Below, piece after piece: positions 31,851 to 40,078 of a stretch of 64,000 nt of DNA. Numbering within the stretch: the stretch's first letter is position 1; the number at the start of each line of letters is the position of its first letter. The position numbers and the translations under genes were made by a program. Below the pieces are notes generated by a model. It was not told the origin of the DNA and did not search any database. It saw nothing but the letters and a program-made list of their open reading frames with translations. The stretch is from Phytohabitans sp036906915 (lineage in GTDB: Bacteria > Actinomycetota > Actinomycetes > Mycobacteriales > Micromonosporaceae), in assembly GCF_036906915.1 (NCBI RefSeq), contig NZ_JBAKHX010000004.1, positions 248,001 to 312,000 of the forward strand. The letters run 5' to 3'.

Positions 31851-33032
31851 GTGTCATCCCCACCGCCTGCCGACGTTCTCGAGCCCCACGACACCACACC
31901 GACCGAGATCGAGTCCCGCACGGAGCTCGACCTTCATCTGCACAATGGCAGCCTCGCCGGCTTAACCGTGCAGGGGTTGAGGCTGGACGTCGACCCGATA
32001 CCGGACCTGTCCGCCGTCGACCTGCGCGACACGTTCTTCATCGGTTGTGCCTTTGCGTCGGCCGATGTCGAAGCCGACCTCGTCCGCCGCGGCGCGCACG
32101 TGGTACCGCCGATGCGCGACCTGCCGTACCCGACGCACCCGTGCGTGCTCTACACGCCGGAAGACCTGGCGGCCGGGTTCGACACCGCGGGCTTCGCCGG
32201 CATGTACGACACGGTGGTGTACGAGCATTTCCGGGCGCACGGCGGCGCGCTGCCCGAGGTGCGAGAGGCGCTGGCCCAGCGGCTGCACGACCACGGCATC
32301 GACAACGCGCTGGCCGACGACACACGGGCGTGGCTGGCGCGGCACGGCGCCAACTCTGTCGTCGGTGTGATGGGCGGTCACGCGGTGCCGCGCGGCACGT
32401 CCACGTACCGGCTGGCCGCGACCATCGGTTGGCAGCTGGCACGTGCGGGGCGGCTTGTGGTGACCGGTGGTGGCCCGGGCGTCATGGAGGCCGCCAACCT
32501 CGGCGCATACCTGTCGACCCGTACACAGGAGGAACTGGCCGCCGCGATCGACATGCTGGCGCCGGCGCCCGACTACCTCGACCACGATCGGTACACGGCG
32601 GCCGCGCTGCGGGTCCGGGCGGCGTTCGGGCCCGAGGCGTCGCTGCCGTGGCCGCGCTGTGGCGGCCTGGCGATCCCGACCTGGCTGTACGGCCACGAGC
32701 CGGCGAACCTCTTCGCGGGCCGCATCGCGAAGTACTTCTCGAACGCGATCCGGGAAGACACGATCCTGCGGCTGGCACGGGGCGGCATCGTGTTCGCCGC
32801 CGGCCGGGCCGGCACGGTGCAGGAGGTGTTCCAGGCCGCGACGAAGACGTTCTACGGCACCGACGGCGCGAGCGGCGCGTACGTGTTCCTGGATAGCGCG
32901 TTCTGGACCGAGACGCTGCCGATCGAGGCCCTGTTGCGCCCGTTGCTCGCCCTGTCTCCGCAGGGCGACCTGTCCACGTCGATCCACGTGACCGACGACG
33001 TCGACGAGGCTGTCCGGGTGCTGACCTCGTAG
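31851..33032 (+). CDS. LOG-family (lysine-decarboxylase-like) protein
   Basis: A 393-residue Rossmann-fold protein of the large LOG subgroup. VGVMGGHAVPRGTSTYRLAATIGWQLARAGRLVVTGGGPGVMEAANLGAY carries the nucleotide-binding GGGPGxMEA motif, and FAAGRAGTVQEVFQAATKTFY replaces the PGGxGTxxE motif. The classical Gly-Gly is therefore altered (AGRAGT), so phosphoribohydrolase activity on nucleotides is possible but not assured. GTG 31851 is the probable start. It is convergent with the next gene, with 1 bp between stops. Confidence 0.8.
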   Translation: MSSPPPADVLEPHDTTPTEIESRTELDLHLHNGSLAGLTVQGLRLDVDPIPDLSAVDLRDTFFIGCAFASADVEADLVRRGAHVVPPMRDLPYPTHPCVLYTPEDLAAGFDTAGFAGMYDTVVYEHFRAHGGALPEVREALAQRLHDHGIDNALADDTRAWLARHGANSVVGVMGGHAVPRGTSTYRLAATIGWQLARAGRLVVTGGGPGVMEAANLGAYLSTRTQEELAAAIDMLAPAPDYLDHDRYTAAALRVRAAFGPEASLPWPRCGGLAIPTWLYGHEPANLFAGRIAKYFSNAIREDTILRLARGGIVFAAGRAGTVQEVFQAATKTFYGTDGASGAYVFLDSAFWTETLPIEALLRPLLALSPQGDLSTSIHVTDDVDEAVRVLTS

Positions 33033-33033
33033 G

Positions 33034-33552
33034 TCAGGCGATCGGCACGCGGCACCAGAAGCCCACCGCGAGATCGATCTCCTCCGAGTCGGTGAGGCCG
33101 TTCTCGTCGAGCGCGTTGTAGATCGCCAGCCGGGCGCCGTCGAAGAGGAACTCGATCGCGTGCAGGACCCGGGGCCGCCAGTGCGAGGGCATGATCCGCT
33201 CGATCACGTTGACCTCGCGGAGCCGCCGCCCCTGAACCGACCGGAGCGCGTCGTGCGCGTCGGCTCGCCAGTCGAGCGCCAGCCCGGGCCAGTCGAGTGG
33301 CATGGACATGTCGACGTGGTTCCAGGTGATCGCGCACTCGTCGAACTTGCGGTGCGTGACCTCCACGTTTACGTCGCCGAAGCCGAGGATCACCGGGCCG
33401 TCGGCGAACCAGCGGCGGCGATCCAGGTCCCACATGAGCCAGGCGCCGTCCAGGTGCCGCCCGACGATCCGGCTGAAGCGTGAGCGATGGGCGGCCGCGA
33501 GCGTCTTGGCGCTGTGGCACCACTGCGGCTCGTACCCCTCGATGCCGAGCAC
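33034..33552 (-). CDS. Conserved hypothetical soluble protein
   Basis: A 172-residue protein, mixed alpha/beta, Trp-rich (GAWLMWDLDRRRWFADGP, AITWNHVDMSMPLDWPGLALDW, LHAIEFLFDGARLAIYNALDENGL). It has no signal peptide or membrane segment. I do not recognise a functional family. It lies between the LOG gene (convergent) and fba (same strand, 115 bp downstream of its hairpin). Confidence 0.7.
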   Translation of the reverse strand: MLGIEGYEPQWCHSAKTLAAAHRSRFSRIVGRHLDGAWLMWDLDRRRWFADGPVILGFGDVNVEVTHRKFDECAITWNHVDMSMPLDWPGLALDWRADAHDALRSVQGRRLREVNVIERIMPSHWRPRVLHAIEFLFDGARLAIYNALDENGLTDSEEIDLAVGFWCRVPIA

Positions 33553-33620
33553 GACCGACCTCCAGAGCGCATCAGATCGGACGATCGTACCGAAAAGCCG
33601 TCCCCTACCCGGTACGGCAC

Positions 33621-33652
33621 GCGGCCGGCCCCTCGCAAGAGGGACCGGCCGC
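33621..33652 (-). terminator. Terminator hairpin of fba
   Basis: GCGGCCGGCCCCTC-GCAA-GAGGGACCGGCCGC: 14-nt arms with one C-A mismatch and a GCAA tetraloop, 15 nt downstream of the fba stop on the minus strand. Confidence 0.75.
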
Positions 33653-33667
33653 GGATGCCGCCTTGAT

Positions 33668-34693
<1,026 letters not shown>

Positions 34694-34779
34694 ATCAAAC
34701 GCTCCTAGGTATGCAGGTTGAGTGCGCCGGACCGCGCTGTCCTCCAGCCCGAAGTATCCCGCAGCCCGGCTGGCGTCTC

Positions 34780-35169
34780 TCAGTCGGCCTTGCCTTCCCA
34801 CCGGTCGGGCACCACGAGGGCGATCAGCCAGCTGACCACGGCCATCACGATCGCACCCCAGAAGGCGGGCCAGAATCCGTCGATCGAGAAAGGCAGGTCG
34901 ATCTTGTCGGCGATCCAGTCGGTCAGCAGGAACAGCAACGCGTTGACCACGAGCGCGAAGAGTCCCAGCGTCAGGATGTAGAAGACACACCCGACGACAT
35001 GGATGATGGGCTTCAGTACCGCGTTCACGATGCCGAAGATGAACGCCACGAGGATCACGGTCAGCACGTCTCGACCGGTCGAGCTGCCGGTCACCTCGAT
35101 GCCGGACACCACGAGCGTGGTTATCCACAGCGCGATAGCGTTGATCACAAGCCGGACGAGGAATCCCAC
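34780..35169 (-). CDS. Phage-holin-like (DUF/TMEM) four-span membrane protein
   Basis: A 129-residue membrane protein: GFLVRLVINAIALWITTLVVSGIEV, VILVAFIFGIVNAVLKPIIHVVGCVFYILTLGLFALVVNALLFLLTDWIA, PAFWGAIVMAVVSWLIALVV. The NAVLKPI...LTLGLFALVVNA pattern is the 'phage holin family 4' (PF04020) signature, a chromosomal family of unknown function rather than a prophage remnant. Three GTG codons in a row (35167-35175) could start it. It lies upstream of fba on the same strand. Confidence 0.88.
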   Translation of the reverse strand: MGFLVRLVINAIALWITTLVVSGIEVTGSSTGRDVLTVILVAFIFGIVNAVLKPIIHVVGCVFYILTLGLFALVVNALLFLLTDWIADKIDLPFSIDGFWPAFWGAIVMAVVSWLIALVVPDRWEGKAD

Positions 35170-35271
35170 CACCACATCGTGACACCGCAGTACCGGGTTA
35201 TACGCCGGGTTTTCCTGAGGAACTCCTGGGGCAGACCAGACTGAGCGGAAGATCAGCGGAAGGGAGGCACG

Positions 35272-35481
35272 ATGACCGAGCCCGACGAAGACTTCACACA
35301 CGGCGACCACCTCGCCGCCGAGGAGCGCGACATCGAGGCGCCGGCGGACGACGCGGTGGAGCAGGCGACCCTTGCCCAACCGGCCGATCAGGAGCCGGAG
35401 GTGCACCGGGGCTTCGAGGTGAACGACTGGGACGCGCTGGAGCAGGCGAGGGTCGTCGATCTGGACGACGACTACCGATAG
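35272..35481 (+). CDS. Small acidic protein
   Basis: A 69-residue protein with 23 Asp/Glu and no hydrophobic segment (MTEPDEDFTHGDHLAAEERD ... VNDWDALEQARVVDLDDDYR). A GGAAGGGAGG ribosome binding site precedes the ATG. The conserved-looking C-terminal DW...ARVVDLDDDYR suggests a short binding motif. Function unknown; it lies just upstream of the DedA gene. Confidence 0.7.
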   Translation: MTEPDEDFTHGDHLAAEERDIEAPADDAVEQATLAQPADQEPEVHRGFEVNDWDALEQARVVDLDDDYR

Positions 35482-35538
35482 GGCGGGTTGGCGCAGGGCA
35501 CCGCCGTGACACAGTGTGCACCGGTACTCTGTGTGCCC

Positions 35539-36273
35539 GTGGACACCGCCGAGAAGACCCGCGCGCTCACCGAGCAGCTGGCCGTCAACCCGCTCGATCC
35601 GAAGGAACTGCTACAGACCTTCGGACTGGTAGGCGTGTGGGCGATCCTTTTTGCCGAAACGGGCCTGCTCGTCGGCTTCTTCTTCCCGGGCGATTCGCTA
35701 CTCTTCCTCGCTGGCGTCGCCGCCTCTCCGGTGGCCGACGCGATGTTCGGCGACGGCACGAAGCTCTCGCTCGCTGGCCTGCTGATCGGGGCGCCGATCT
35801 GTGCGATCACCGGTGCTCAGCTCGGGCATTTCCTGGGCGCCCGGTACGGCCGGAAGATGTTCGAGCGTCCGAACTCCCGGCTCTTCAAACGTGAGTACGT
35901 CGAGAAGGCCGAGTACTACTTCGAGAAGTTCGGACCCGCCAAGGCCGTGGTGCTCGCACGCTTCATCCCGATCGTGCGCACGTTCCTCAACCCGGTGGCC
36001 GGCACGCTAGGCATGCCCGCGAAGAAGTTCTTTCTCTGGAACGTGATCGGCGGCATCCTCTGGACCGACGGCATCCTGCTGGTCGGCTATCTGCTGGCAG
36101 AGAGCATCTACGACGCCGTCGGTGACCACATTGACCGGTACATCCTCCCGGTAGTGGCTCTGATCATCCTGATCTCGGTGATGCCGATCTTCGTGGAGAT
36201 CATCCGGGAGCGTCGGGCCAAGCGCCGCGCGAAGGAAGTCATGGAGGAGGTCGGGGCCACCGAGCCCCGATAA
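35539..36273 (+). CDS. DedA-family membrane protein
   Basis: A 244-residue inner-membrane protein of the DedA/VTT group, lipid transporters or scramblases linked to undecaprenyl-phosphate recycling and proton homeostasis. Hallmarks: AETGLLVGFFFPGDSLLFLAG (acidic residue and FPG), GAQLGHFLGARYGRKMFE, YFEKFGPAKAVVLARFIPIVRTFLNPVAGTLGMP (R-F-x-P-x-x-R) and FFLWNVIGGILWTD. GTG 35539 is the likely start; a TTG at 35488 would add 17 residues. Confidence 0.93.
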   Translation: MDTAEKTRALTEQLAVNPLDPKELLQTFGLVGVWAILFAETGLLVGFFFPGDSLLFLAGVAASPVADAMFGDGTKLSLAGLLIGAPICAITGAQLGHFLGARYGRKMFERPNSRLFKREYVEKAEYYFEKFGPAKAVVLARFIPIVRTFLNPVAGTLGMPAKKFFLWNVIGGILWTDGILLVGYLLAESIYDAVGDHIDRYILPVVALIILISVMPIFVEIIRERRAKRRAKEVMEEVGATEPR

Positions 36274-36291
36274 CGTCCCAAGGCAAGGGAC

Positions 36292-36334
36292 ATCGCCCGG
36301 TGTCGCGGAGCACTGCTCAGCGACGCCGGGCGAT
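36292..36334. terminator. Bidirectional hairpin between dedA and arsR genes
   Basis: ATCGCCCGGTGTCGC (36292-36306) pairs with GCGACGCCGGGCGAT (36320-36334), 15 bp with one G-T wobble, loop of 13 nt. It lies between the convergent DedA-type and ArsR-type genes. Confidence 0.75.
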
Positions 36335-36342
36335 TCGCTAAT

Positions 36343-36720
36343 TCAGCGAGCCTTCTTAGTGGCTCGCTTACGCGGCGGGGTGAGCAGGTCCGCGATCGTT
36401 GCGATCGCGGTCGGCACCAGCCGGTAGTAAGCCCACACTCCACGCTTCTCCCGCTCCAGCAAGCCGGCCTCGGTAAGGATGCGCAGGTGGTGGCTCACGG
36501 TCGGCTGCGAGAGGCCGAGCGGTGCCGTGAGGTCGCAGACGCATGCCTCGCCTTCCGGCGCCGACTGGATGAGGCTCAAGAGCCGCAGCCGGGCCGGGTC
36601 AGCGAGTGCTTTCAGGACCCCAGCGAGTCGCTCAGCATCAGCGCGCTCGATCGGCTCGCCGCCAAGCGGCGAGATCTGAGGCATGGTTGTTTCAGCCAAC
36701 GCAGTTCCCACGTACTCCAT
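36343..36720 (-). CDS. ArsR/SmtB-family metalloregulator
   Basis: A 125-residue winged-helix repressor: LAGVLKALADPARLRLLSLIQSAPEGEACVCDLTAPLGLSQPTVSHHLRILTEAGLLEREKRGVWAYYRLVP. The ACVCDL box puts two Cys in helix 3, the alpha3 thiolate site of ArsR-type sensors of As(III), Cd or Pb. ATG 36684 (MPQISPLGG) is an alternative start. A palindrome lies 25 bp upstream. No arsenical pump gene is adjacent. Confidence 0.9.
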   Translation of the reverse strand: MEYVGTALAETTMPQISPLGGEPIERADAERLAGVLKALADPARLRLLSLIQSAPEGEACVCDLTAPLGLSQPTVSHHLRILTEAGLLEREKRGVWAYYRLVPTAIATIADLLTPPRKRATKKAR

Positions 36721-36744
36721 CCTTCCACCTACACCATCGATCCG

Positions 36745-36760
36745 CCTGCATATCAGCAGG
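36745..36760 (-). promoter_or_regulatory. Palindrome upstream of arsR-type gene
   Basis: CCTGC-ATATCA-GCAGG, a perfect 5-bp inverted repeat with a 6-bp AT-rich centre, 25 bp before the ArsR start. ArsR/SmtB proteins bind imperfect palindromes with ATA/TAT centres, so autoregulation is likely. Confidence 0.45.
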
Positions 36761-36783
36761 TCCGAATCGGCAAACTTTTAGGC

Positions 36784-37317
36784 CTAAAGGCCGAGGTCGC
36801 CCAACGTGTAGGCCGCTCGATACGGGAGTCCCACGTCCCGCACCGCCTCGCCGGCACCGCGATCCACGATAACCGCTACACCCACTACCTCTGCCCCAGC
36901 CTCTTTAAGTGCCTCGACCGCGGTCAGCACACTGCCGCCCGTGGTCGAGGTGTCTTCCACAGCGAGGACCCTGCGGCCGGCCACCCCTGGCCCTTCGATC
37001 CGCCGCTGGAGTCCGTGCGTCTTCTCGGCCTTACGAACCACGAAGGCGTCGAGCGGACGCCCCGCCGCCGAAGCGGCGTGCAGCATCGCCGCCGCCACCG
37101 GGTCCGCACCCAACGTCAGGCCGCCAACCGCATCGAAACTCCAGTCTGCCGTGAGGTCGAGCATGACCCGACCAACCAACGGGGCCGCCGCGTGGTGCAG
37201 CGTCACCCGACGGAGATCGACGTACCAGTCCGCCTCACGACCTGATGACAACACGACCCGGCCGTGAACCACGGCCAGTTCAGTGATGAATTTACGCAGG
37301 TCGTCATGGTCCCCCAT
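36784..37317 (-). CDS. pyrE: Orotate phosphoribosyltransferase
   Basis: A 177-residue enzyme making OMP from orotate and PRPP in pyrimidine synthesis. Motifs: GRVVLSSGREADWYVDLRRVTL, GLTLGADPVAAAM, AFVVRKAEKTHGLQRRIEG (flexible catalytic loop), and the PRPP-binding VLAVEDTSTTGGSVLTAVEAL. ATG 37317 is used (three codons shorter than the longest frame). The stop overlaps the palindrome TTTAGGCCTAAA (36777-36788). The SDR gene lies 50 bp upstream on the same strand. Confidence 0.95.
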   Translation of the reverse strand: MGDHDDLRKFITELAVVHGRVVLSSGREADWYVDLRRVTLHHAAAPLVGRVMLDLTADWSFDAVGGLTLGADPVAAAMLHAASAAGRPLDAFVVRKAEKTHGLQRRIEGPGVAGRRVLAVEDTSTTGGSVLTAVEALKEAGAEVVGVAVIVDRGAGEAVRDVGLPYRAAYTLGDLGL

Positions 37318-37367
37318 GGCGCACAAGCGTACTTGTCAAATGATGGGGATGAACGGTGGATCCGGCA

Positions 37368-38150
37368 CTACCCTTCGCGACCGATGCGGCCTCGGACGTC
37401 TCGGGAGGCGCCCTGGAGGAGTCGCCGAGGCGCGTGGCGCAGTCCGAAGACCACCAGCTTGTACTTCCAGTTCGGCACACTCACGACCTTGCCCCTACCC
37501 AGGTCACGCAGAGCGTCGCGGACCACGTCGTCAGCGCGCAGCCACATCCATTCAGGGGTTTTAGACACGTTGATGCCTGCCCGCTGGTGGAACTCGGTGC
37601 GCGTGTATCCGGGACACAGAGCCATTACGCGAACACCGTACGGACGCACAGAATGCGCTACGGATTCACTGAAATTGGTGACCCAAGCCTTGGAGGCCGA
37701 GTAGGTAGAACCAGGCATTACGGCGGCGAACCCGGCAACCGAAGAGACATTTATCACTCCCCCGTGACGCCTTTCCGTCATACCTGGGAGCGCCGCGAGC
37801 GTCAGCCGCATCACGGCGTGCACGTTGAGCCGCAGCAGCCGCGTCTCGTCAGCGGCCGTCGACTTCAGGAACTTCTGGTTGAGGCTGATGCCGGCGTTGT
37901 TGACCAGCAGGTCGTGCGGCCCGGCCAGCTTCCGCTCCACGGCCGCGCAGCCGTCGTCGGTGGCCAGGTCCGCGGCGAGCGGCGTTACGGGTACACCGTG
38001 GCGCTCAGCCAGTTCCGCGGCGAACCCGGCGAGCCGCTCCGCGTCGCGGGCCACCAGCGTGAGGGCGTACCCCTGCTCGGCCAATTGGCGGGCGAAGGCG
38101 GCACCGATGCCGGCCGTCGCTCCCGTGATCAGGGCGGTCGGTGCGGTCAT
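37368..38150 (-). CDS. Short-chain dehydrogenase/reductase (SDR)
   Basis: A 260-residue classical-type NAD(P)-dependent oxidoreductase: TALITGATAGIGAAFARQLAEQGYALTLVARDAERL (TGxxxGIG), LLVNNAGISLNQ, INVSSVAGF, catalytic YSASK (YxxxK), and CPGYTRTEF. It is of the DltE/YqjQ-like group that acts on fatty or steroid alcohols. It overlaps the upstream membrane protein gene by 4 bp, and pyrE follows. Confidence 0.93.
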   Translation of the reverse strand: MTAPTALITGATAGIGAAFARQLAEQGYALTLVARDAERLAGFAAELAERHGVPVTPLAADLATDDGCAAVERKLAGPHDLLVNNAGISLNQKFLKSTAADETRLLRLNVHAVMRLTLAALPGMTERRHGGVINVSSVAGFAAVMPGSTYSASKAWVTNFSESVAHSVRPYGVRVMALCPGYTRTEFHQRAGINVSKTPEWMWLRADDVVRDALRDLGRGKVVSVPNWKYKLVVFGLRHAPRRLLQGASRDVRGRIGREG

Positions 38151-38749
38151 GCGTCGCCACCCACAGCCGGTGTCGTCGCCGGCCGCCGCTCGCGGAAGTA
38201 CGGGTGTGCGGCCGGCAGGGCGAGGAGCAGGGCGACCACGAGGTAGCCGAGCACCTGGCCGGTCGCGGCCATCCCGCTGAGCGCGAACCACCACGCCGGG
38301 TAGGCGTCGGTCAGCGCCCGCGTCAGCTCCTGCGTGATGCGATCGTCGGAGACGTTCCACGTCAGAGCGGCCTGCATGAGCACGGCGAACAGGCTGAAGA
38401 CGCCACAGAGCAGCCCCAGGCCGCTGACGAACCAGGTGGTGATCCGGGCACCGGAGCTGCCGCGCAGATTGCCGAAGGCCAGAGCCGTCAGCAATAGGCC
38501 CACGACCACCGCGAGCACCGCGGCGACGATCACGGTGCCCCAGGCGAGGTTGGCCAGGACGTCGATGACACCGTCGCTGGCCCCGGTGGCCTCGGCCGCC
38601 TGCCGGTACCGGTCGACGACTCCAACCGTGCCGGCGAGCCCGAATACCGCGTAGGCCAGCCCGGCAACCGCCATGGAGATCATGATCGCGGCGGCCGCGG
38701 TGACGACCGCCGGGCGCCGGGCCGGCTCGATGGTCTGCGCGCTACTCAT
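38147..38749 (-). CDS. Four-span membrane protein
   Basis: A 200-residue protein with four hydrophobic segments (AAAAIMISMAVAGLAYAVFGL, ANLAWGTVIVAAVLAVVVGLLLTALAF, TTWFVSGLGLLCGVFSLFAVLMQ, QVLGYLVVALLLALPAAH). Its topology and the GARITTWFVSGLGLLCG segment resemble SRIVTWVVGGISLCCTG of the next gene upstream, so the two look like divergent paralogues. ATG 38749; 4-bp overlap with the SDR gene. Function unknown. Confidence 0.75.
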   Translation of the reverse strand: MSSAQTIEPARRPAVVTAAAAIMISMAVAGLAYAVFGLAGTVGVVDRYRQAAEATGASDGVIDVLANLAWGTVIVAAVLAVVVGLLLTALAFGNLRGSSGARITTWFVSGLGLLCGVFSLFAVLMQAALTWNVSDDRITQELTRALTDAYPAWWFALSGMAATGQVLGYLVVALLLALPAAHPYFRERRPATTPAVGGDA

Positions 38750-38780
38750 GGCGTACAGGACACCATGAGTAGCGCTCGGA

Positions 38781-39542
38781 TCAGACAGCGGGCGGCGGGC
38801 TCGGTGGGTCGGACGGCCGGTTCTCCGACGGCGGCTGGGCCGGCGGCGCGGTGGCATCCCCAGCCGATGGCGGCGTAGACGGCGATGGCGGCGCAGCGTC
38901 GGTGGCCGGCGGCGCGTACGGGCTCGGGCCGGCCGGCGGCACCTGCGGGTACGCCGGGTAGGCGCCACCCGGCACCGGAGGCTCCCACGCCTGGGTCGGC
39001 TTGCGGAAGAACTCGTTCGACGGCGGCAGGGCCAGCAGGATCAGCGCGACGAGCAGCGCTACCAGCGTGATGACCGACGTCGTGAGGCTCAGCGGCGTCA
39101 GCCAGGGCAGCTCGCTATTGATGCGGTCCTGGATCTCGGCCGGGTCCGGACCGTCGCCTGTGGACATGTTCAAGGAGCTGCTGGCCGCCGTGCCCACGAT
39201 GCCGAAGCCCGTGCAGCACAGCGAGATGCCGCCGACCACCCACGTGACGATCCGGGAGACGTTCTTGCCGCGGCTGTTCAGGATGCCCAGTACGACGAAG
39301 CCCGCCGCGAAGAGCAGGCCGAGCACGGAGGCGACGACCACTGAGGCGGTCGCGATCCCTTCGGTCCCCTCGGCTGTGGTGCCCTCGTAGGCCTCGGTGT
39401 AGACGTCGCTCACGGTGCCGATGGTGGCGAGCTGAGTCACCGCACCGATCACTCCGATGGCGGCGCACAGGTACAGCAGATAGCTGGAGATGGTGACACT
39501 CCCCGGACGCACCCTGGCGTCCGGAGTCGTGGGATCGGACAC
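38781..39542 (-). CDS. Four-span membrane protein with Pro-rich tail
   Basis: A 253-residue protein: four TM segments in residues 18-175 (ISSYLLYLCAAIGVIGAVTQLA, ASVVVASVLGLLFAAGFVVLGIL, IVTWVVGGISLCCTGFGIVGT, TSVITLVALLVALILLALP) and a 75-residue C-terminal Pro/Ala/Ser-rich cytoplasmic tail. It is a probable paralogue of the next gene (31 bp downstream), giving a membrane pair upstream of the SDR-pyrE genes. Function unknown. Confidence 0.78.
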   Translation of the reverse strand: MSDPTTPDARVRPGSVTISSYLLYLCAAIGVIGAVTQLATIGTVSDVYTEAYEGTTAEGTEGIATASVVVASVLGLLFAAGFVVLGILNSRGKNVSRIVTWVVGGISLCCTGFGIVGTAASSSLNMSTGDGPDPAEIQDRINSELPWLTPLSLTTSVITLVALLVALILLALPPSNEFFRKPTQAWEPPVPGGAYPAYPQVPPAGPSPYAPPATDAAPPSPSTPPSAGDATAPPAQPPSENRPSDPPSPPPAV

Positions 39543-39700
39543 GACGCTCCTTCCCTAGATCGCAATGAACACGGTATCGATACCCTGCCACGCTGCCGAC
39601 ACAAACGGTGCCCCGGCCAGCGAGGGCCGCGCCAAGGGCGCCTCGGTCGAGAAGATCCGGCCTTGATCGACGGGAAGGGGGCCGCCAAGGCCGCCGCGGG

Positions 39701-40060
39701 TCAGGGAAGGGTTGGGCGGGACGTGGCGTAGTCGGCCAGGGTGGTGCGGTCCATGACGCAGCCCTGGAACGTGGTCAGCTCCGAGCGGTCGTGACTCATC
39801 GCGCCCCAGGCCGCGCGGGCCGCCTCGGGGTCGACGCGCTCCAGGAGCGTCGCCGCGTACACCTTGCCAGCGGGCGAGCCGTGCGCGAGCAGCCAGGCCA
39901 AGTGTGGCCGGAGGTCGTCGGCCTGACCCGGCAGCGCCGCGCGGACCGTCTGGTACGCGGCCGTGGCGGGCAGGATCCGCGCGGCCAGGCCGACGCCGCC
40001 GAACGCGACGACGGCGGCGGCCGCCAGGTCGTGCACCGCTGTAGCGATCGAGTCGGTCAT
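39701..40060 (-). CDS. Hypothetical protein downstream of clpB
   Basis: A 119-residue protein, helical, with a hydrophobic but Ala/Gly-rich N-terminal region (AAAAVVAFGGVGLAARIL) and a helical-repeat-like remainder (HLAWLLAHGSPAGKVYAATLLERVDPEAARAAWGAM). It lies 18 bp after the clpB stop on the same strand, so is likely co-transcribed with it and heat-shock controlled. Family not recognised. Confidence 0.65.
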   Translation of the reverse strand: MTDSIATAVHDLAAAAVVAFGGVGLAARILPATAAYQTVRAALPGQADDLRPHLAWLLAHGSPAGKVYAATLLERVDPEAARAAWGAMSHDRSELTTFQGCVMDRTTLADYATSRPTLP

Positions 40061-40078
40061 CAGGCCACCTCGTTCCGA

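Noticed and set aside
34780..35169. Phage holin as evidence of a prophage
   Set aside because: The PF04020-type family is a common chromosomal membrane protein and no other phage gene is present.
39655..39672. CCTTGATCGACGGG as another palindrome-element copy
   Set aside because: Only a short half-site matches and no arms are found around it.
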